In this document: positions 1 to 7,570 of the stretch, piece by piece
Numbering within the stretch: position 1 is the first letter of the stretch
Layout of the letters: each line of letters opens with the position of its first letter
DNA from: SIG480 sp045649265
Lineage (GTDB): Bacteria; Bacillota; Clostridia; Oscillospirales; JAAYXM01
NCBI GenBank assembly: GCA_045649265.1
Contig: JAZRPO010000037.1
Location: forward strand, 1 to 11,136
DNA: 11,136 nucleotides
Direction: 5' to 3'
Notes under the pieces: generated by a model
The model's input: only the letters and a program-made list of their open reading frames with translations
Told to the model about the DNA's origin: nothing
Database searches by the model: none
Translations under genes and position numbers: made by a program

Positions 1-1
1 G

Positions 2-205
2 GTTTCGGATCAAAACGATGTCAGACTGTGGATGTTTGCCGAAGGTGACCTTACCATCAACATAAGCGGAATTGCAGTCAACTTCCCGATGAACGAGTGC
101 GACGTATACTTCTCAATGCGCTTTGAAGGCGAGGCGTTCGGTGGAAGCAAGGATGACGAGAACTCAATTTTCATCGACCGACTGATAGTAGTCAGAAAGA
201 AATAA
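2..205 (+). CDS. C-terminal end of an unrecognised protein (5' truncated)
   Basis: An open frame runs from the window edge to a TAA at 203-205 and encodes the last 67 residues of a protein. The fragment is acidic in its centre and ends in a short basic tail (VVRKK). It alternates hydrophobic and polar residues (LTINISGIAVNF, CDVYFSMRFEG, NSIFIDRLIVV), a pattern that suggests beta strands. It contains one cysteine and no transmembrane segment. I do not recognise the family. Reading frame and stop are supported by the intrinsic terminator that follows within 10 nt, as expected at the end of a transcription unit. The start and most of the gene lie outside the window, so no function can be assigned. 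Confidence 0.6.
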   Translation, partial: VSDQNDVRLWMFAEGDLTINISGIAVNFPMNECDVYFSMRFEGEAFGGSKDDENSIFIDRLIVVRKK

Positions 206-211
206 AAAAAC

Positions 212-246
212 AAAATGCCGGTAATGATTAAATTACTGGCATTTTT
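212..246 (+). terminator. Intrinsic terminator after the truncated gene
   Basis: The arms at 212-225 and 232-245 can form a stem of about 14 bp around the 6-nt loop GATTAA. The core GCCGGTAAT pairs with ATTACTGGC, with one G-T wobble. A run of T residues (242-246) follows directly. The left arm is preceded by an A-rich run (about 204-215), so the element could also work in the opposite direction. It separates the truncated gene from the ftsK unit. Confidence 0.85.
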
Positions 247-259
247 CTTTAAAGTGTGA

Positions 260-265
260 TATACT
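260..265 (+). promoter_or_regulatory. Possible -10 element for the ftsK operon
   Basis: TATACT matches the sigma-A -10 consensus at five of six positions and lies 53 nt before the ftsK start, just after the upstream terminator. No good -35 is visible at the right distance: the hexamer at 237-242 (TGGCAT) overlaps the terminator stem and matches poorly. A promoter is expected in 246-318, but this particular placement is uncertain. Confidence 0.3.
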
Positions 266-318
266 GTATCAGTAAAAGTGTATTCTAACATATTTATAGC
301 TTTTGAGGTGTTACATAT

Positions 319-2784
319 ATGGCACAGAAGAGAAAAAAGGCGACACAGGCTTCGCCGAAAAAGAGAACGAGAAGAACAAGGAGAAGGGCAACTGTGCGTA
401 TCACGCAAAAAAGGCGGGCGCAGCTTAATCAGAGATGGGCATTTTTAATGCTCTTTCTGGCTCTCTTGACTTTCCTTGCTCTTTTCAGAGTAGAGGCGAG
501 GTTTATTGATTTTATAGGTGGCGTTATGAGTTCGGCAATCGGCGTGGGATTCTTGGTTCTTCCGTTTGCTCTGATTATGGCAGGAGTTTTGCTTATTATA
601 TGCCGAGGAAAGCCGATTCGCGGCAGAGTGATAGCCACGATGCTCATTCCTTATTTCATAGGCGCATGCGCGCACGCGTTTGTAGGGACCGAAGCTCTTG
701 CATGGCACGCAATCGTAGAATCAGGTCAGCAGCTTTGCGGAGGAGGTGTTCTTGCGGGATATCCTACGGCACTGCTTATCGGTTCGATCAGCAGAATCGC
801 AACTGTGATTCTACTTATTGTCGCAACCTTATTTGTAATGCTTGTAGCGTTTGACCTTACGATAATAACTGCGTATGATGCCGTCAAAAATATGTTTGCA
901 AGCCTTCATCATGAGGTTGAGTATGAAGAAGATGATGAGGAAGAAATTGAAAAAGACACAGCCAAGCCTGAAAAAGCCGAAGCAGTCAATAAGCCTCGTC
1001 GCAGGCTTTCAAGTATTGACATTCCTCTTGATGAGAAGGAACCTGAGGAGGACGAAGCTGATTCTGGTGACTACGGGTTGCCTCCGAGTAGAGTGAAAAC
1101 TCCTGCAGAGGTTCTTGAAGAAGCTGCAGAGGCAGAGACTCTCCGCGCAGCTGTCCACGGAATAAATGATGAAGAAATCCGTATTAATGAGGAAAACTTC
1201 GCAAAAGACATTATGAATGCGATTGAAGAAAGCGAGAAAAAGGAACAGGAAAAAAACCGCGAGCTTCTTGCCAATGCAGATAGCTTTACAGATAGCGTTA
1301 AAGGTGGAGAAGTCAAAAATAAAGAAATTTATTCATACCCTCCCGTTTCTCTGCTCAAACAGCCCGAGATTTCAAATGTTGCATCTGCAACAGCTGAGCT
1401 TCAGAATATAGGAATGCGCCTTCGCGAAACAATAAGAAGCTTCGGCGTTGACATAAAGGTTGTAAATATAGTTCGTGGCCCGTCTGTAACCCGCTTTGAG
1501 GTTCAGCCGGATGCCGGAGTGAAAATTTCAAAAATAACTTCTCTCGCTGATGATATAGCGCTTTCTCTCGGTGCTTCGGGCGTATTTATTGCTCCCGTTC
1601 CGAATAAACCTCTTATTGGTATAGAAGTTCCGAATAAGAGCGTTCAGACGGTAAATATTTCCGAGGTTATTGCCTCAGATGAGTTTGCCAAAAGTGAGAG
1701 TGACGTTTCATTTGCTCTCGGTAAAGATATTTCGGGCAAATGTATGGTTTGTGACATTTCAAAGCTCCCGCATATGCTCATTGCAGGTACTACCGGATCG
1801 GGTAAATCTGTATGCATAAATTCTATAATCATAAGCATTCTCTACCGTTCAACGCCTGAGCAGGTGCGCCTTATTATGATTGACCCGAAAATGGTAGAGC
1901 TTGGCGTATATAACGGGATTCCGCATCTCCTTGTTCCGGTTGTTACTGACCCCAAAAAAGCGGCAGGAGCGCTCCAATGGGCAGTTCTTGAAATGATGAA
2001 GAGATATAAACTCTTCTCAGAACGCGGTGTCCGCGATATGAAATCATATAACAAGTCTGTCGCAAAGAGCGGTGATGCAGAGCTTATGCCGAGTATCGTA
2101 ATCGTTATTGACGAGCTTGCAGACCTTATGGTTGTCGCGAGAAAGGATGTCGAAGATTCGATTATGCGTCTTAGCCAGATGGCGCGCGCTGCAGGTATGC
2201 ATCTCATAATTGCGACACAGCGTCCGTCTGTTGACGTTATAACCGGTGTCATAAAATCAAACATACCGTCCCGAATCGCTTTTGCAGTTGCGTCAAAGAT
2301 AGAGTCAAACATCATTCTTGGAAGCATGGGAGCGGAAAAGCTCATAGGCCGAGGTGATATGCTTTATGAGCCGATGGGCGCATCAAAGCCCACGAGAGTC
2401 CAGGGCTGCTTTATTTCCTCCGATGAGGTTGAGGATGTTGTTGCGTTTGTAAAGCAGGGCAGCTCTGCAGATTATTCGCAGGATGTTATGGATCAGATCG
2501 AAAAGCAAGCTGAAAAGGGAGAGGGCGGCGGAGATGTCTTTGGCGATGATGAAGATGCAGACGATATGCTCACAGCCGCAATTGATGTTGTCGTTGAATC
2601 CGGCCAGGCATCAACCTCCATGCTTCAAAGACGATTAAAGCTCGGATATTCCCGCGCGGCAAGAATAATTGACCAGATGGAAGAGCGTGGCATAGTAGGT
2701 GAGTTTGAAGGCTCAAAGCCAAGGAAAATTCTCATAACAAGAGAAGAATGGCAAGAGATGAAAATGCGTAGAGAGGATATATAG
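319..2784 (+). CDS. ftsK: DNA translocase FtsK/SpoIIIE
   Basis: An 821-residue membrane-anchored, ATP-driven DNA pump of the FtsK/SpoIIIE family, which moves chromosome ends through the closing division or sporulation septum. The order is: a very basic N-terminus (16 Lys/Arg in the first 33 residues); about four hydrophobic helices (roughly 41-57, 70-94, 103-122, 157-179); an acidic, low-complexity linker (about 200-330); the alpha/beta motor; and a C-terminal winged-helix gamma domain (about 751-811) that reads polar guide sequences. Walker A is GTTGSGKS at 490-497 and Walker B ends in D598-E599; the TQRPS segment typical of the family follows. Length is normal for a clostridial FtsK/SpoIIIE. 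The ATG at 319 has a good ribosome site (GAGGTG, 305-310, 8-nt spacing). It heads the block leading to ruvCAB. Whether it serves division, sporulation or both cannot be told from sequence. Confidence 0.95.
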   Translation: MAQKRKKATQASPKKRTRRTRRRATVRITQKRRAQLNQRWAFLMLFLALLTFLALFRVEARFIDFIGGVMSSAIGVGFLVLPFALIMAGVLLIICRGKPIRGRVIATMLIPYFIGACAHAFVGTEALAWHAIVESGQQLCGGGVLAGYPTALLIGSISRIATVILLIVATLFVMLVAFDLTIITAYDAVKNMFASLHHEVEYEEDDEEEIEKDTAKPEKAEAVNKPRRRLSSIDIPLDEKEPEEDEADSGDYGLPPSRVKTPAEVLEEAAEAETLRAAVHGINDEEIRINEENFAKDIMNAIEESEKKEQEKNRELLANADSFTDSVKGGEVKNKEIYSYPPVSLLKQPEISNVASATAELQNIGMRLRETIRSFGVDIKVVNIVRGPSVTRFEVQPDAGVKISKITSLADDIALSLGASGVFIAPVPNKPLIGIEVPNKSVQTVNISEVIASDEFAKSESDVSFALGKDISGKCMVCDISKLPHMLIAGTTGSGKSVCINSIIISILYRSTPEQVRLIMIDPKMVELGVYNGIPHLLVPVVTDPKKAAGALQWAVLEMMKRYKLFSERGVRDMKSYNKSVAKSGDAELMPSIVIVIDELADLMVVARKDVEDSIMRLSQMARAAGMHLIIATQRPSVDVITGVIKSNIPSRIAFAVASKIESNIILGSMGAEKLIGRGDMLYEPMGASKPTRVQGCFISSDEVEDVVAFVKQGSSADYSQDVMDQIEKQAEKGEGGGDVFGDDEDADDMLTAAIDVVVESGQASTSMLQRRLKLGYSRAARIIDQMEERGIVGEFEGSKPRKILITREEWQEMKMRREDI

Positions 2785-2793
2785 ATAAAGCTT

Positions 2794-4668
2794 ATGCAAA
2801 AGGATTTTTTGCCTGTATGTAAAAGTGATATGGAAAAGCGCGGGTGGGATTGGTATGACTTTCTCTTTGTTACGGGGGATGCGTATGTTGACCATCCAAG
2901 CTTCGGTGTTGCCGTAATTTCGCGCGTGCTCGAAGATGAGGGGTATCGCGTTGCGATTCTTGCTCAGCCGGACTGGAAGGATGAAAAGAGCTTTGCACAG
3001 TTCGGAAAGCCTCGCCTCGGCGTTTTGGTAAGCGGCGGAAATATAGATTCAATGGTGGCTCATTATACCGTCGCAAAAAATCGCCGACGCCGTGACGACT
3101 ATACGCCCGGCGGAGTTATGGGTAAGCGCCCTGACCGTGCACTTTCAACATATTGCAGAGCAATCAGAAAAATATTTCCTGATGTTCCGATTGCGGCAGG
3201 GGGGCTTGAAGCGTCTCTTCGCCGCTTTGCGCATTATGATTATTGGGATGATACCGTGCGCCGCTCAGAGCTTATTGAGTCGGGCGCTGATATCCTGATG
3301 TTCGGAATGGGCGAGGACACCATAGTTCAGCTTGCTGACAGCCTGGCGGCAGGAGTTCCTGTTTCTGAGATTAAAAACATACGCGGCACGGTTTATAAAT
3401 CCGACACGCTTGACGATTGCATATACCCTTTTGTAACAGTGCCATCGTTTGATGAGGTAGCAAAGGATAAAAGAAAATATGCGATTGCTGCAAAGACCCA
3501 GCAGGAAGAGCAGGATTCTGTCCGCGGGCGTGCAGTTGTGCAGAAGCACGGCGATGTTTTCGTAGTTCAGACGCCTCCGCAATACCCCATAACGACCGAG
3601 CGTTTTGACCATGTTTACGGTCTTGATTATATGAGGGATTATCACCCGTCATACGAAAAGCTCGGTGGAGTTTCTGCGATTGAAGAGGTTAAGTTTTCAA
3701 TTATCCACAATCGCGGTTGCTTTGGCGGTTGCAACTTCTGTTCTCTTGCATTCCATCAGGGGCGAATGATAAGTGTGCGAAGCCATGAGTCTGTTATTGA
3801 AGAGGCAAAAAAGCTTACCGGAATGCCTGATTTTAAAGGATATATCCACGATGTCGGAGGGCCTACTGCGAATTTCAGAAGCCCATCTTGTGAAGGACAG
3901 AAGGAGAGGGGAATGTGCAAAAGAAACTGCCTTTCTCCGACTCCGTGCAAAAACCTTAAAGTTGACCACTTTGATTATGTTTCGCTTCTGAGAAAGCTCC
4001 GTGAGCTTCCGAAGGTCAAAAAGGTTTTTATACGCTCGGGAGTGCGGTTTGACTATGTTATGGCAGACAAATCCGATGAATTCTTCCGTGAGCTTGTCTG
4101 TCATCACGTAAGCGGCCAGCTTAAAGTTGCACCTGAGCATTCGTGCGACAGTGTTCTCAAATATATGGGGAAACCTCGCTTCGATGTTTACAGAAGATTT
4201 TACAAGAAATTTTTTGAGCTCGATGCTCATTATAATAAAAACCAGTTTCTTGTTCCGTATTTTATCTCATCCCATCCGGGCTGTACGCTTCGGAATGCAG
4301 TTGAGCTTGCGGAGTATTTAAACAGCATAGGCCATATGCCTGAGCAGGTTCAGGATTTTTATCCCACTCCGGGGACTGTTGCTACTTGTATGTATTATAC
4401 GGGTATTGACCCGATTACGATGGAAAAAGTCTATGTGCCAAAGGATAAGAAAGAAAAGGCAATGCAGAGGGCTCTTCTTCAATGGCGGCGACCCGAATGT
4501 CGAGCGCTTGTAAAAGAGGCTCTTGTAAAAGCCGGGAGAGAGGACCTTATCGGCCATGCAAAGAGATGCCTTATACGGCCTGACAAGGAAAGCGGAACGA
4601 AAAGAAAAGCTCCTTCGGCTGCTCGCCCGTTTGAGAGCAGAATAGGAAAGAAAAAGGGGAGAGGTTGA
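2794..4668 (+). CDS. YgiQ family (UPF0313) radical SAM protein
   Basis: A 624-residue radical SAM protein of the YgiQ/UPF0313 type. The N-terminus carries the family signature (FLP...DMEKRGWD...FVTGDAYVDHPSFG), which supports the ATG at 2794 although no strong ribosome site sits at the usual distance. The 4Fe-4S cluster and SAM-binding motif CxxxCxxC is at C309, C313 and C316 within a conserved HNRGCFGGCNFC context. A second cysteine group (CKRNCLSPTPC) lies about 80 residues further on, also usual here. The C-terminal tail is rich in Lys and Arg. The reaction and substrate of this family have not been established. The gene starts 9 nt after ftsK and its TGA overlaps the ruvC start by one base, so it is very probably cotranscribed and may be translationally coupled with ruvC. 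Confidence 0.92.
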   Translation: MQKDFLPVCKSDMEKRGWDWYDFLFVTGDAYVDHPSFGVAVISRVLEDEGYRVAILAQPDWKDEKSFAQFGKPRLGVLVSGGNIDSMVAHYTVAKNRRRRDDYTPGGVMGKRPDRALSTYCRAIRKIFPDVPIAAGGLEASLRRFAHYDYWDDTVRRSELIESGADILMFGMGEDTIVQLADSLAAGVPVSEIKNIRGTVYKSDTLDDCIYPFVTVPSFDEVAKDKRKYAIAAKTQQEEQDSVRGRAVVQKHGDVFVVQTPPQYPITTERFDHVYGLDYMRDYHPSYEKLGGVSAIEEVKFSIIHNRGCFGGCNFCSLAFHQGRMISVRSHESVIEEAKKLTGMPDFKGYIHDVGGPTANFRSPSCEGQKERGMCKRNCLSPTPCKNLKVDHFDYVSLLRKLRELPKVKKVFIRSGVRFDYVMADKSDEFFRELVCHHVSGQLKVAPEHSCDSVLKYMGKPRFDVYRRFYKKFFELDAHYNKNQFLVPYFISSHPGCTLRNAVELAEYLNSIGHMPEQVQDFYPTPGTVATCMYYTGIDPITMEKVYVPKDKKEKAMQRALLQWRRPECRALVKEALVKAGREDLIGHAKRCLIRPDKESGTKRKAPSAARPFESRIGKKKGRG

Positions 4669-5150
4669 TGCTCATTCTCGGAATAGATCCCGGCTATGCC
4701 ATTGTTGGTTATGGGGTTATTGACACAAACGGAACAAAGCCAATTTCCTACGGAGCCATTCGTACTGAGGCCGGAATCCCGATTGAACACAGGCTCGCGG
4801 AAATATACGACAATATGTGTGAGCTTTTAAGGACCTTTAAGCCTGACCATGTGGCGATTGAAAAGCTCTATTTCAATACAAACGAAAAAACTGCAATTAA
4901 CGTAAGCCAGGCGAGAGGTGTTATAATTCTCGCATGTGTCAAATGCGGTGTAAAGGTCTATGAGTATACACCTTTGCAGGTTAAGATTTCTGTTGTAGGC
5001 TATGGCAGAGCTGAAAAACAGCAGGTTATGGATATGACAAAAAGGCTTCTCGGGCTATCTAAGATTCCGCACCCCGATGATGCGGCAGATGCACTTGCGA
5101 TAGCTCTTTGCCATGCGAACAGTATCGGAAACCTGCTGATGAATTTGTGA
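4668..5150 (+). CDS. ruvC: Holliday junction resolvase RuvC
   Basis: A 160-residue RuvC endonuclease, which cuts Holliday junctions symmetrically as a dimer together with RuvAB. The four acidic catalytic residues line up with the family: D7 (GIDPG), E65 (AIEKLYF), D138 and D141 (HPDDAADALAIAL). F69 sits at the place of the junction-probing Phe of E. coli RuvC. I choose the ATG at 4668, which shares its A with the TGA of the preceding gene (TGATG), over the TTG at 4665: the protein then begins MLILGIDPG, as family members do, and the purine-rich site GGGGAGAGG (4656-4664) is suitably placed. ruvA follows after a 19-nt gap. Confidence 0.95.
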   Translation: MLILGIDPGYAIVGYGVIDTNGTKPISYGAIRTEAGIPIEHRLAEIYDNMCELLRTFKPDHVAIEKLYFNTNEKTAINVSQARGVIILACVKCGVKVYEYTPLQVKISVVGYGRAEKQQVMDMTKRLLGLSKIPHPDDAADALAIALCHANSIGNLLMNL

Positions 5151-5169
5151 TTTTGGGGGTAAGAAAAGC

Positions 5170-5766
5170 ATGTTTAATTACCTTAGTGGAAAAGTGGCAG
5201 AAATCGGTAACGGTTTCGTAGTTATAGATGTCGGCGGAGTCGGGTTCGGCTGCAACGCATCCTTAAACACGCTGTCAAGCTTGAGTATCGGTTCTGATGC
5301 GAAAGTTTATACACATCTTAATGTCCGTGAGGATGCGCTTGAGCTTTTTGCTTTTTATGACCGCGAGGAGCTTGAAATGTTTAGGCTTCTTGTCTCAATT
5401 TCGGGAGTGGGGCCGAAGGTTGCACTTTCCATTCTTTCGGCGGCGGAGCCGAAAAGCCTCGTTCTTGCTGTTACCACAGGCGACGAAAAGCCGATTCTCG
5501 CGGCAACCGGTGTTGGGAAAAAGCTTGCAAGCAGGATAATGCTTGAACTTCGTGATAAGGTTTCAAAAACCGGCATTGATGTAAAAAACATATCATTCGA
5601 AGCGCCGAATCTTGCGGCATCAGGCGTTGAGGCTGAGGCATCAGCGGCACTTTCTGCTCTCGGATATGGCAGAGATGAAATTTCAGCAGCTCTCAAAGGC
5701 TCAGACCTTTCCGGAATGAGCACGGAAGATATTATTAAGCTTGCTCTTTCGAGGCTTATGAGATAG
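5170..5766 (+). CDS. ruvA: Holliday junction branch migration protein RuvA
   Basis: A 198-residue RuvA, the tetrameric protein that holds a four-way junction open and loads RuvB rings on opposite arms. Domain I is an OB fold (about 1-62) with the acidic-pin region VREDALELF (residues 52-60; E54 and D55). Domain II has two helix-hairpin-helix motifs, SISGVGPKVA (76-85) and AATGVGKKLA (111-120). Domain III, which contacts RuvB, is about 150-198 after a flexible linker. Length is typical. The start is supported by GGGGGT at 5155-5160, about 9 nt before the ATG. It sits between ruvC and ruvB in the usual order, 15 nt before ruvB. Confidence 0.96.
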   Translation: MFNYLSGKVAEIGNGFVVIDVGGVGFGCNASLNTLSSLSIGSDAKVYTHLNVREDALELFAFYDREELEMFRLLVSISGVGPKVALSILSAAEPKSLVLAVTTGDEKPILAATGVGKKLASRIMLELRDKVSKTGIDVKNISFEAPNLAASGVEAEASAALSALGYGRDEISAALKGSDLSGMSTEDIIKLALSRLMR

Positions 5767-5781
5767 ATAGGGGGATAAACA

Positions 5782-6831
5782 ATGAGTATTGAATTTAACA
5801 GCCCATCTCCATCTGAATATGCGGAAGAGGAGCGTATGGTGTCCTCCATGCTCACAAACCGCGATGATAATGAAAATAGCCTTCGCCCCAAAAGTCTGTC
5901 AGAATATGCCGGGCAGGATAAGGTGAAGGAAAAGCTTGAAGTATATATAAAAGCTGCGCGTGCCCGTGGGGAATCGCTTGACCATGTTCTTTTATATGGT
6001 CCCCCGGGGCTTGGCAAAACAACACTTGCCACAATAATTGCAAACGAGATGGGAGTTAACATAAGAACAACCTCAGGACCTGCAATAGAAAAAACAGGTG
6101 ACCTTGCAGCGCTTTTGACAAGCCTTAATGAAAACGACATTTTGTTTATAGATGAAATTCACAGGCTGAATAAAAACATAGAAGAAATCCTTTATCCTGC
6201 GATGGAGGATTATGCTCTTGACATAATAATAGGAAAAGGGCCCTCTGCAAGAAGCGTAAGGCTGGGATTACACAAGTTTACGCTCATCGGAGCAACAACT
6301 CGGGCAGGTCAGCTAACCTCTCCGCTTCGTGACCGGTTCGGAGTCATTATGCGGCTTGAACTCTATACACCGGAAGAGCTGAAAGAAATTATAAAGCGAA
6401 GCTCAGATATATTAGGAATACGTATTGACAATTCGGGAGCTGCGGAAATCGCGAAAAGAAGCCGTGGGACTCCCCGAATTGCAAACAGAATTCTAAAACG
6501 CGTCCGTGATTTTGCTGAAGTTCGTGCAGATGGCGAGATAACTCAGAAGGTAGCGGATATGGCACTTGATGCGCTTGAAATTGACGACATAGGCCTCGAT
6601 GTTACCGACAGACGGGTTCTTGAAAGCATTATATATAATTTTGGCGGAGGTCCTGTCGGACTTGATACTCTTGCCGCGACAATAGGTGAGGAAGCGATAA
6701 CCATCGAAGATGTTGTCGAGCCGTATCTTATGCAGTTCGGGTTTTTGAGCAGAACTCCGCGTGGAAGATGTACAACTAAAAAAGCATATGACCATCTCGG
6801 GATCCCTTTTGAAGGTCAGCTCGAGCTGTAA
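5782..6831 (+). CDS. ruvB: Holliday junction branch migration helicase RuvB
   Basis: A 349-residue AAA+ ATPase that forms hexameric rings and drives branch migration with RuvA. Walker A is GPPGLGKTT at 73-81 and Walker B is LFIDEIHRLN with D124 and E125. The sensor 1/arginine-finger segment (GATTRAGQLTSPLRDRFG) and sensor 2 (RGTPRIANR) follow. The C-terminal winged helix ends with the conserved FGFLSRTPRGR block. The N-terminus carries about 20 residues before the conserved LRPKSLSEYAGQ, within normal variation. The ribosome site GGGGGAT (about 5770-5776) lies shortly before the ATG. It is the last gene of the block; I see no clear intrinsic terminator before the next promoter. Confidence 0.97.
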   Translation: MSIEFNSPSPSEYAEEERMVSSMLTNRDDNENSLRPKSLSEYAGQDKVKEKLEVYIKAARARGESLDHVLLYGPPGLGKTTLATIIANEMGVNIRTTSGPAIEKTGDLAALLTSLNENDILFIDEIHRLNKNIEEILYPAMEDYALDIIIGKGPSARSVRLGLHKFTLIGATTRAGQLTSPLRDRFGVIMRLELYTPEELKEIIKRSSDILGIRIDNSGAAEIAKRSRGTPRIANRILKRVRDFAEVRADGEITQKVADMALDALEIDDIGLDVTDRRVLESIIYNFGGGPVGLDTLAATIGEEAITIEDVVEPYLMQFGFLSRTPRGRCTTKKAYDHLGIPFEGQLEL

Positions 6832-6923
6832 AAAACACTAACAAAAAGTGGCGTAAAATGGCAAAATTTGCCGAAGAAGCGGAATATGGCCTGAAACTTT
6901 ATCGGAAAAAGTATATTTTTTAC

Positions 6924-6952
6924 TTGACAACCAAAAAGAACTTGTTTATAAT
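6924..6952 (+). promoter_or_regulatory. Consensus sigma-A promoter for the sigma factor gene
   Basis: A perfect -35 TTGACA (6924-6929) and a perfect -10 TATAAT (6947-6952) are separated by the optimal 17 bp, preceded by an A/T-rich stretch. The expected transcript start is near 6959-6960, giving a leader of only about 20-30 nt before the candidate starts of the sigma factor gene. It is unusual for a regulatory sigma factor to sit behind so strong a promoter. Confidence 0.9.
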
Positions 6953-6975
6953 ACAAAGTGATACTACATCAAACT

Positions 6976-6980
6976 GGTGG
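6976..6980 (+). promoter_or_regulatory. Likely ribosome binding site deciding a TTG start
   Basis: GGTGG lies 8 nt before the TTG at 6989. The alternative GTG at 6977 lies inside this motif and has no purine-rich site upstream. The motif therefore favours TTG 6989, although it is only a partial Shine-Dalgarno match. Confidence 0.5.
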
Positions 6981-6988
6981 TTCATAGC

Positions 6989-7570
6989 TTGAGTTGTTTT
7001 GATTGCTTTACTGACGAAGAATTGGTCTTGAAAATTCGGGCGGGGGATTCCGCTGCGGAGGAGACGCTGCTTCTTCGATATATGGCATATGTCAGAGGTT
7101 TTGCGCGCTCATACTTCCTTGTTGGTGGAGATTTTGAAGATCTCATTCAGGAGGGGATGATAGGGGTTGTCCGTGCGATTTCTGAGTTTGATTCTACAAA
7201 GGATGTCGCCTTTCGCACCTTTGCTGCGATGTGTATTCGCAACCGCGTTTATTCTGCAATCAGAAACTCCATGCGAGGGAAGAACTCTCCGCTTAATAAC
7301 TACGTCTCTATTGAAGCTATGTTCTCAGATGAAAATAGTTTTCAAGGTGCAGCGCCTGACCCGGCTGATGATATAATTAACCGTGAGGCATATGCAGAGC
7401 TCTTGAAAAATGTTTCAGAGCAGCTTTCGAAGCTTGAAAGAAAGGTCCTTAGGCTTTATCTTGATGGGCTTTCTTATGCAGAGATATCAGAAAAGCTGTC
7501 AAAAACTCCGAAATCTGTTGACAATGCAGTCCAGAGAATTCGCAAAAAGCTTTTGCAATTTCGTATTTAA
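6989..7570 (+). CDS. sigH: SigH (Spo0H)-like sigma-70 family RNA polymerase sigma factor
   Basis: A 193-residue sigma factor with regions 2 and 4 only. Region 2 (about 26-95) has the core-binding and -10-reading blocks (LIQEGMIGVVRAISEFD, then FRTFAAMCIRNRVYSAI). Region 4 (about 137-190) has LERKVLRLYLDGLSYAEISEKL and a helix-turn-helix ending VDNAVQRIRKKL. The wording YFLVGGDFEDLIQEG and the region 4 helix are closest to SigH/Spo0H, the stationary-phase, competence and early sporulation sigma factor. No in-frame ATG exists before residue 32, so the start is TTG 6989 (preferred) or GTG 6977 (197 residues). It has its own strong promoter and no terminator after it, so transcription probably runs on into the zinc-ribbon gene. 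Identity as true SigH rather than a paralogue is inferred from memory of the family. Confidence 0.82.
   Translation: MSCFDCFTDEELVLKIRAGDSAAEETLLLRYMAYVRGFARSYFLVGGDFEDLIQEGMIGVVRAISEFDSTKDVAFRTFAAMCIRNRVYSAIRNSMRGKNSPLNNYVSIEAMFSDENSFQGAAPDPADDIINREAYAELLKNVSEQLSKLERKVLRLYLDGLSYAEISEKLSKTPKSVDNAVQRIRKKLLQFRI

Noticed and set aside
10..408. A 132-residue open frame on the - strand crossing the intergenic region before ftsK
   Set aside because: It runs through the terminator and the ftsK start, its composition is unnatural, and the + strand reading explains the region.
3697..4230. A 177-residue open frame on the - strand
   Set aside because: It lies wholly inside the conserved part of the YgiQ gene and has no recognisable domain.
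4665..4667. A TTG start for ruvC one codon upstream
   Set aside because: The adjacent ATG at 4668 gives the standard RuvC N-terminus and better ribosome site spacing.
5355..6140. A 261-residue open frame on the - strand
   Set aside because: It spans the end of ruvA and the start of ruvB, both certain genes on the + strand, has serine-rich low-complexity content and no family character.
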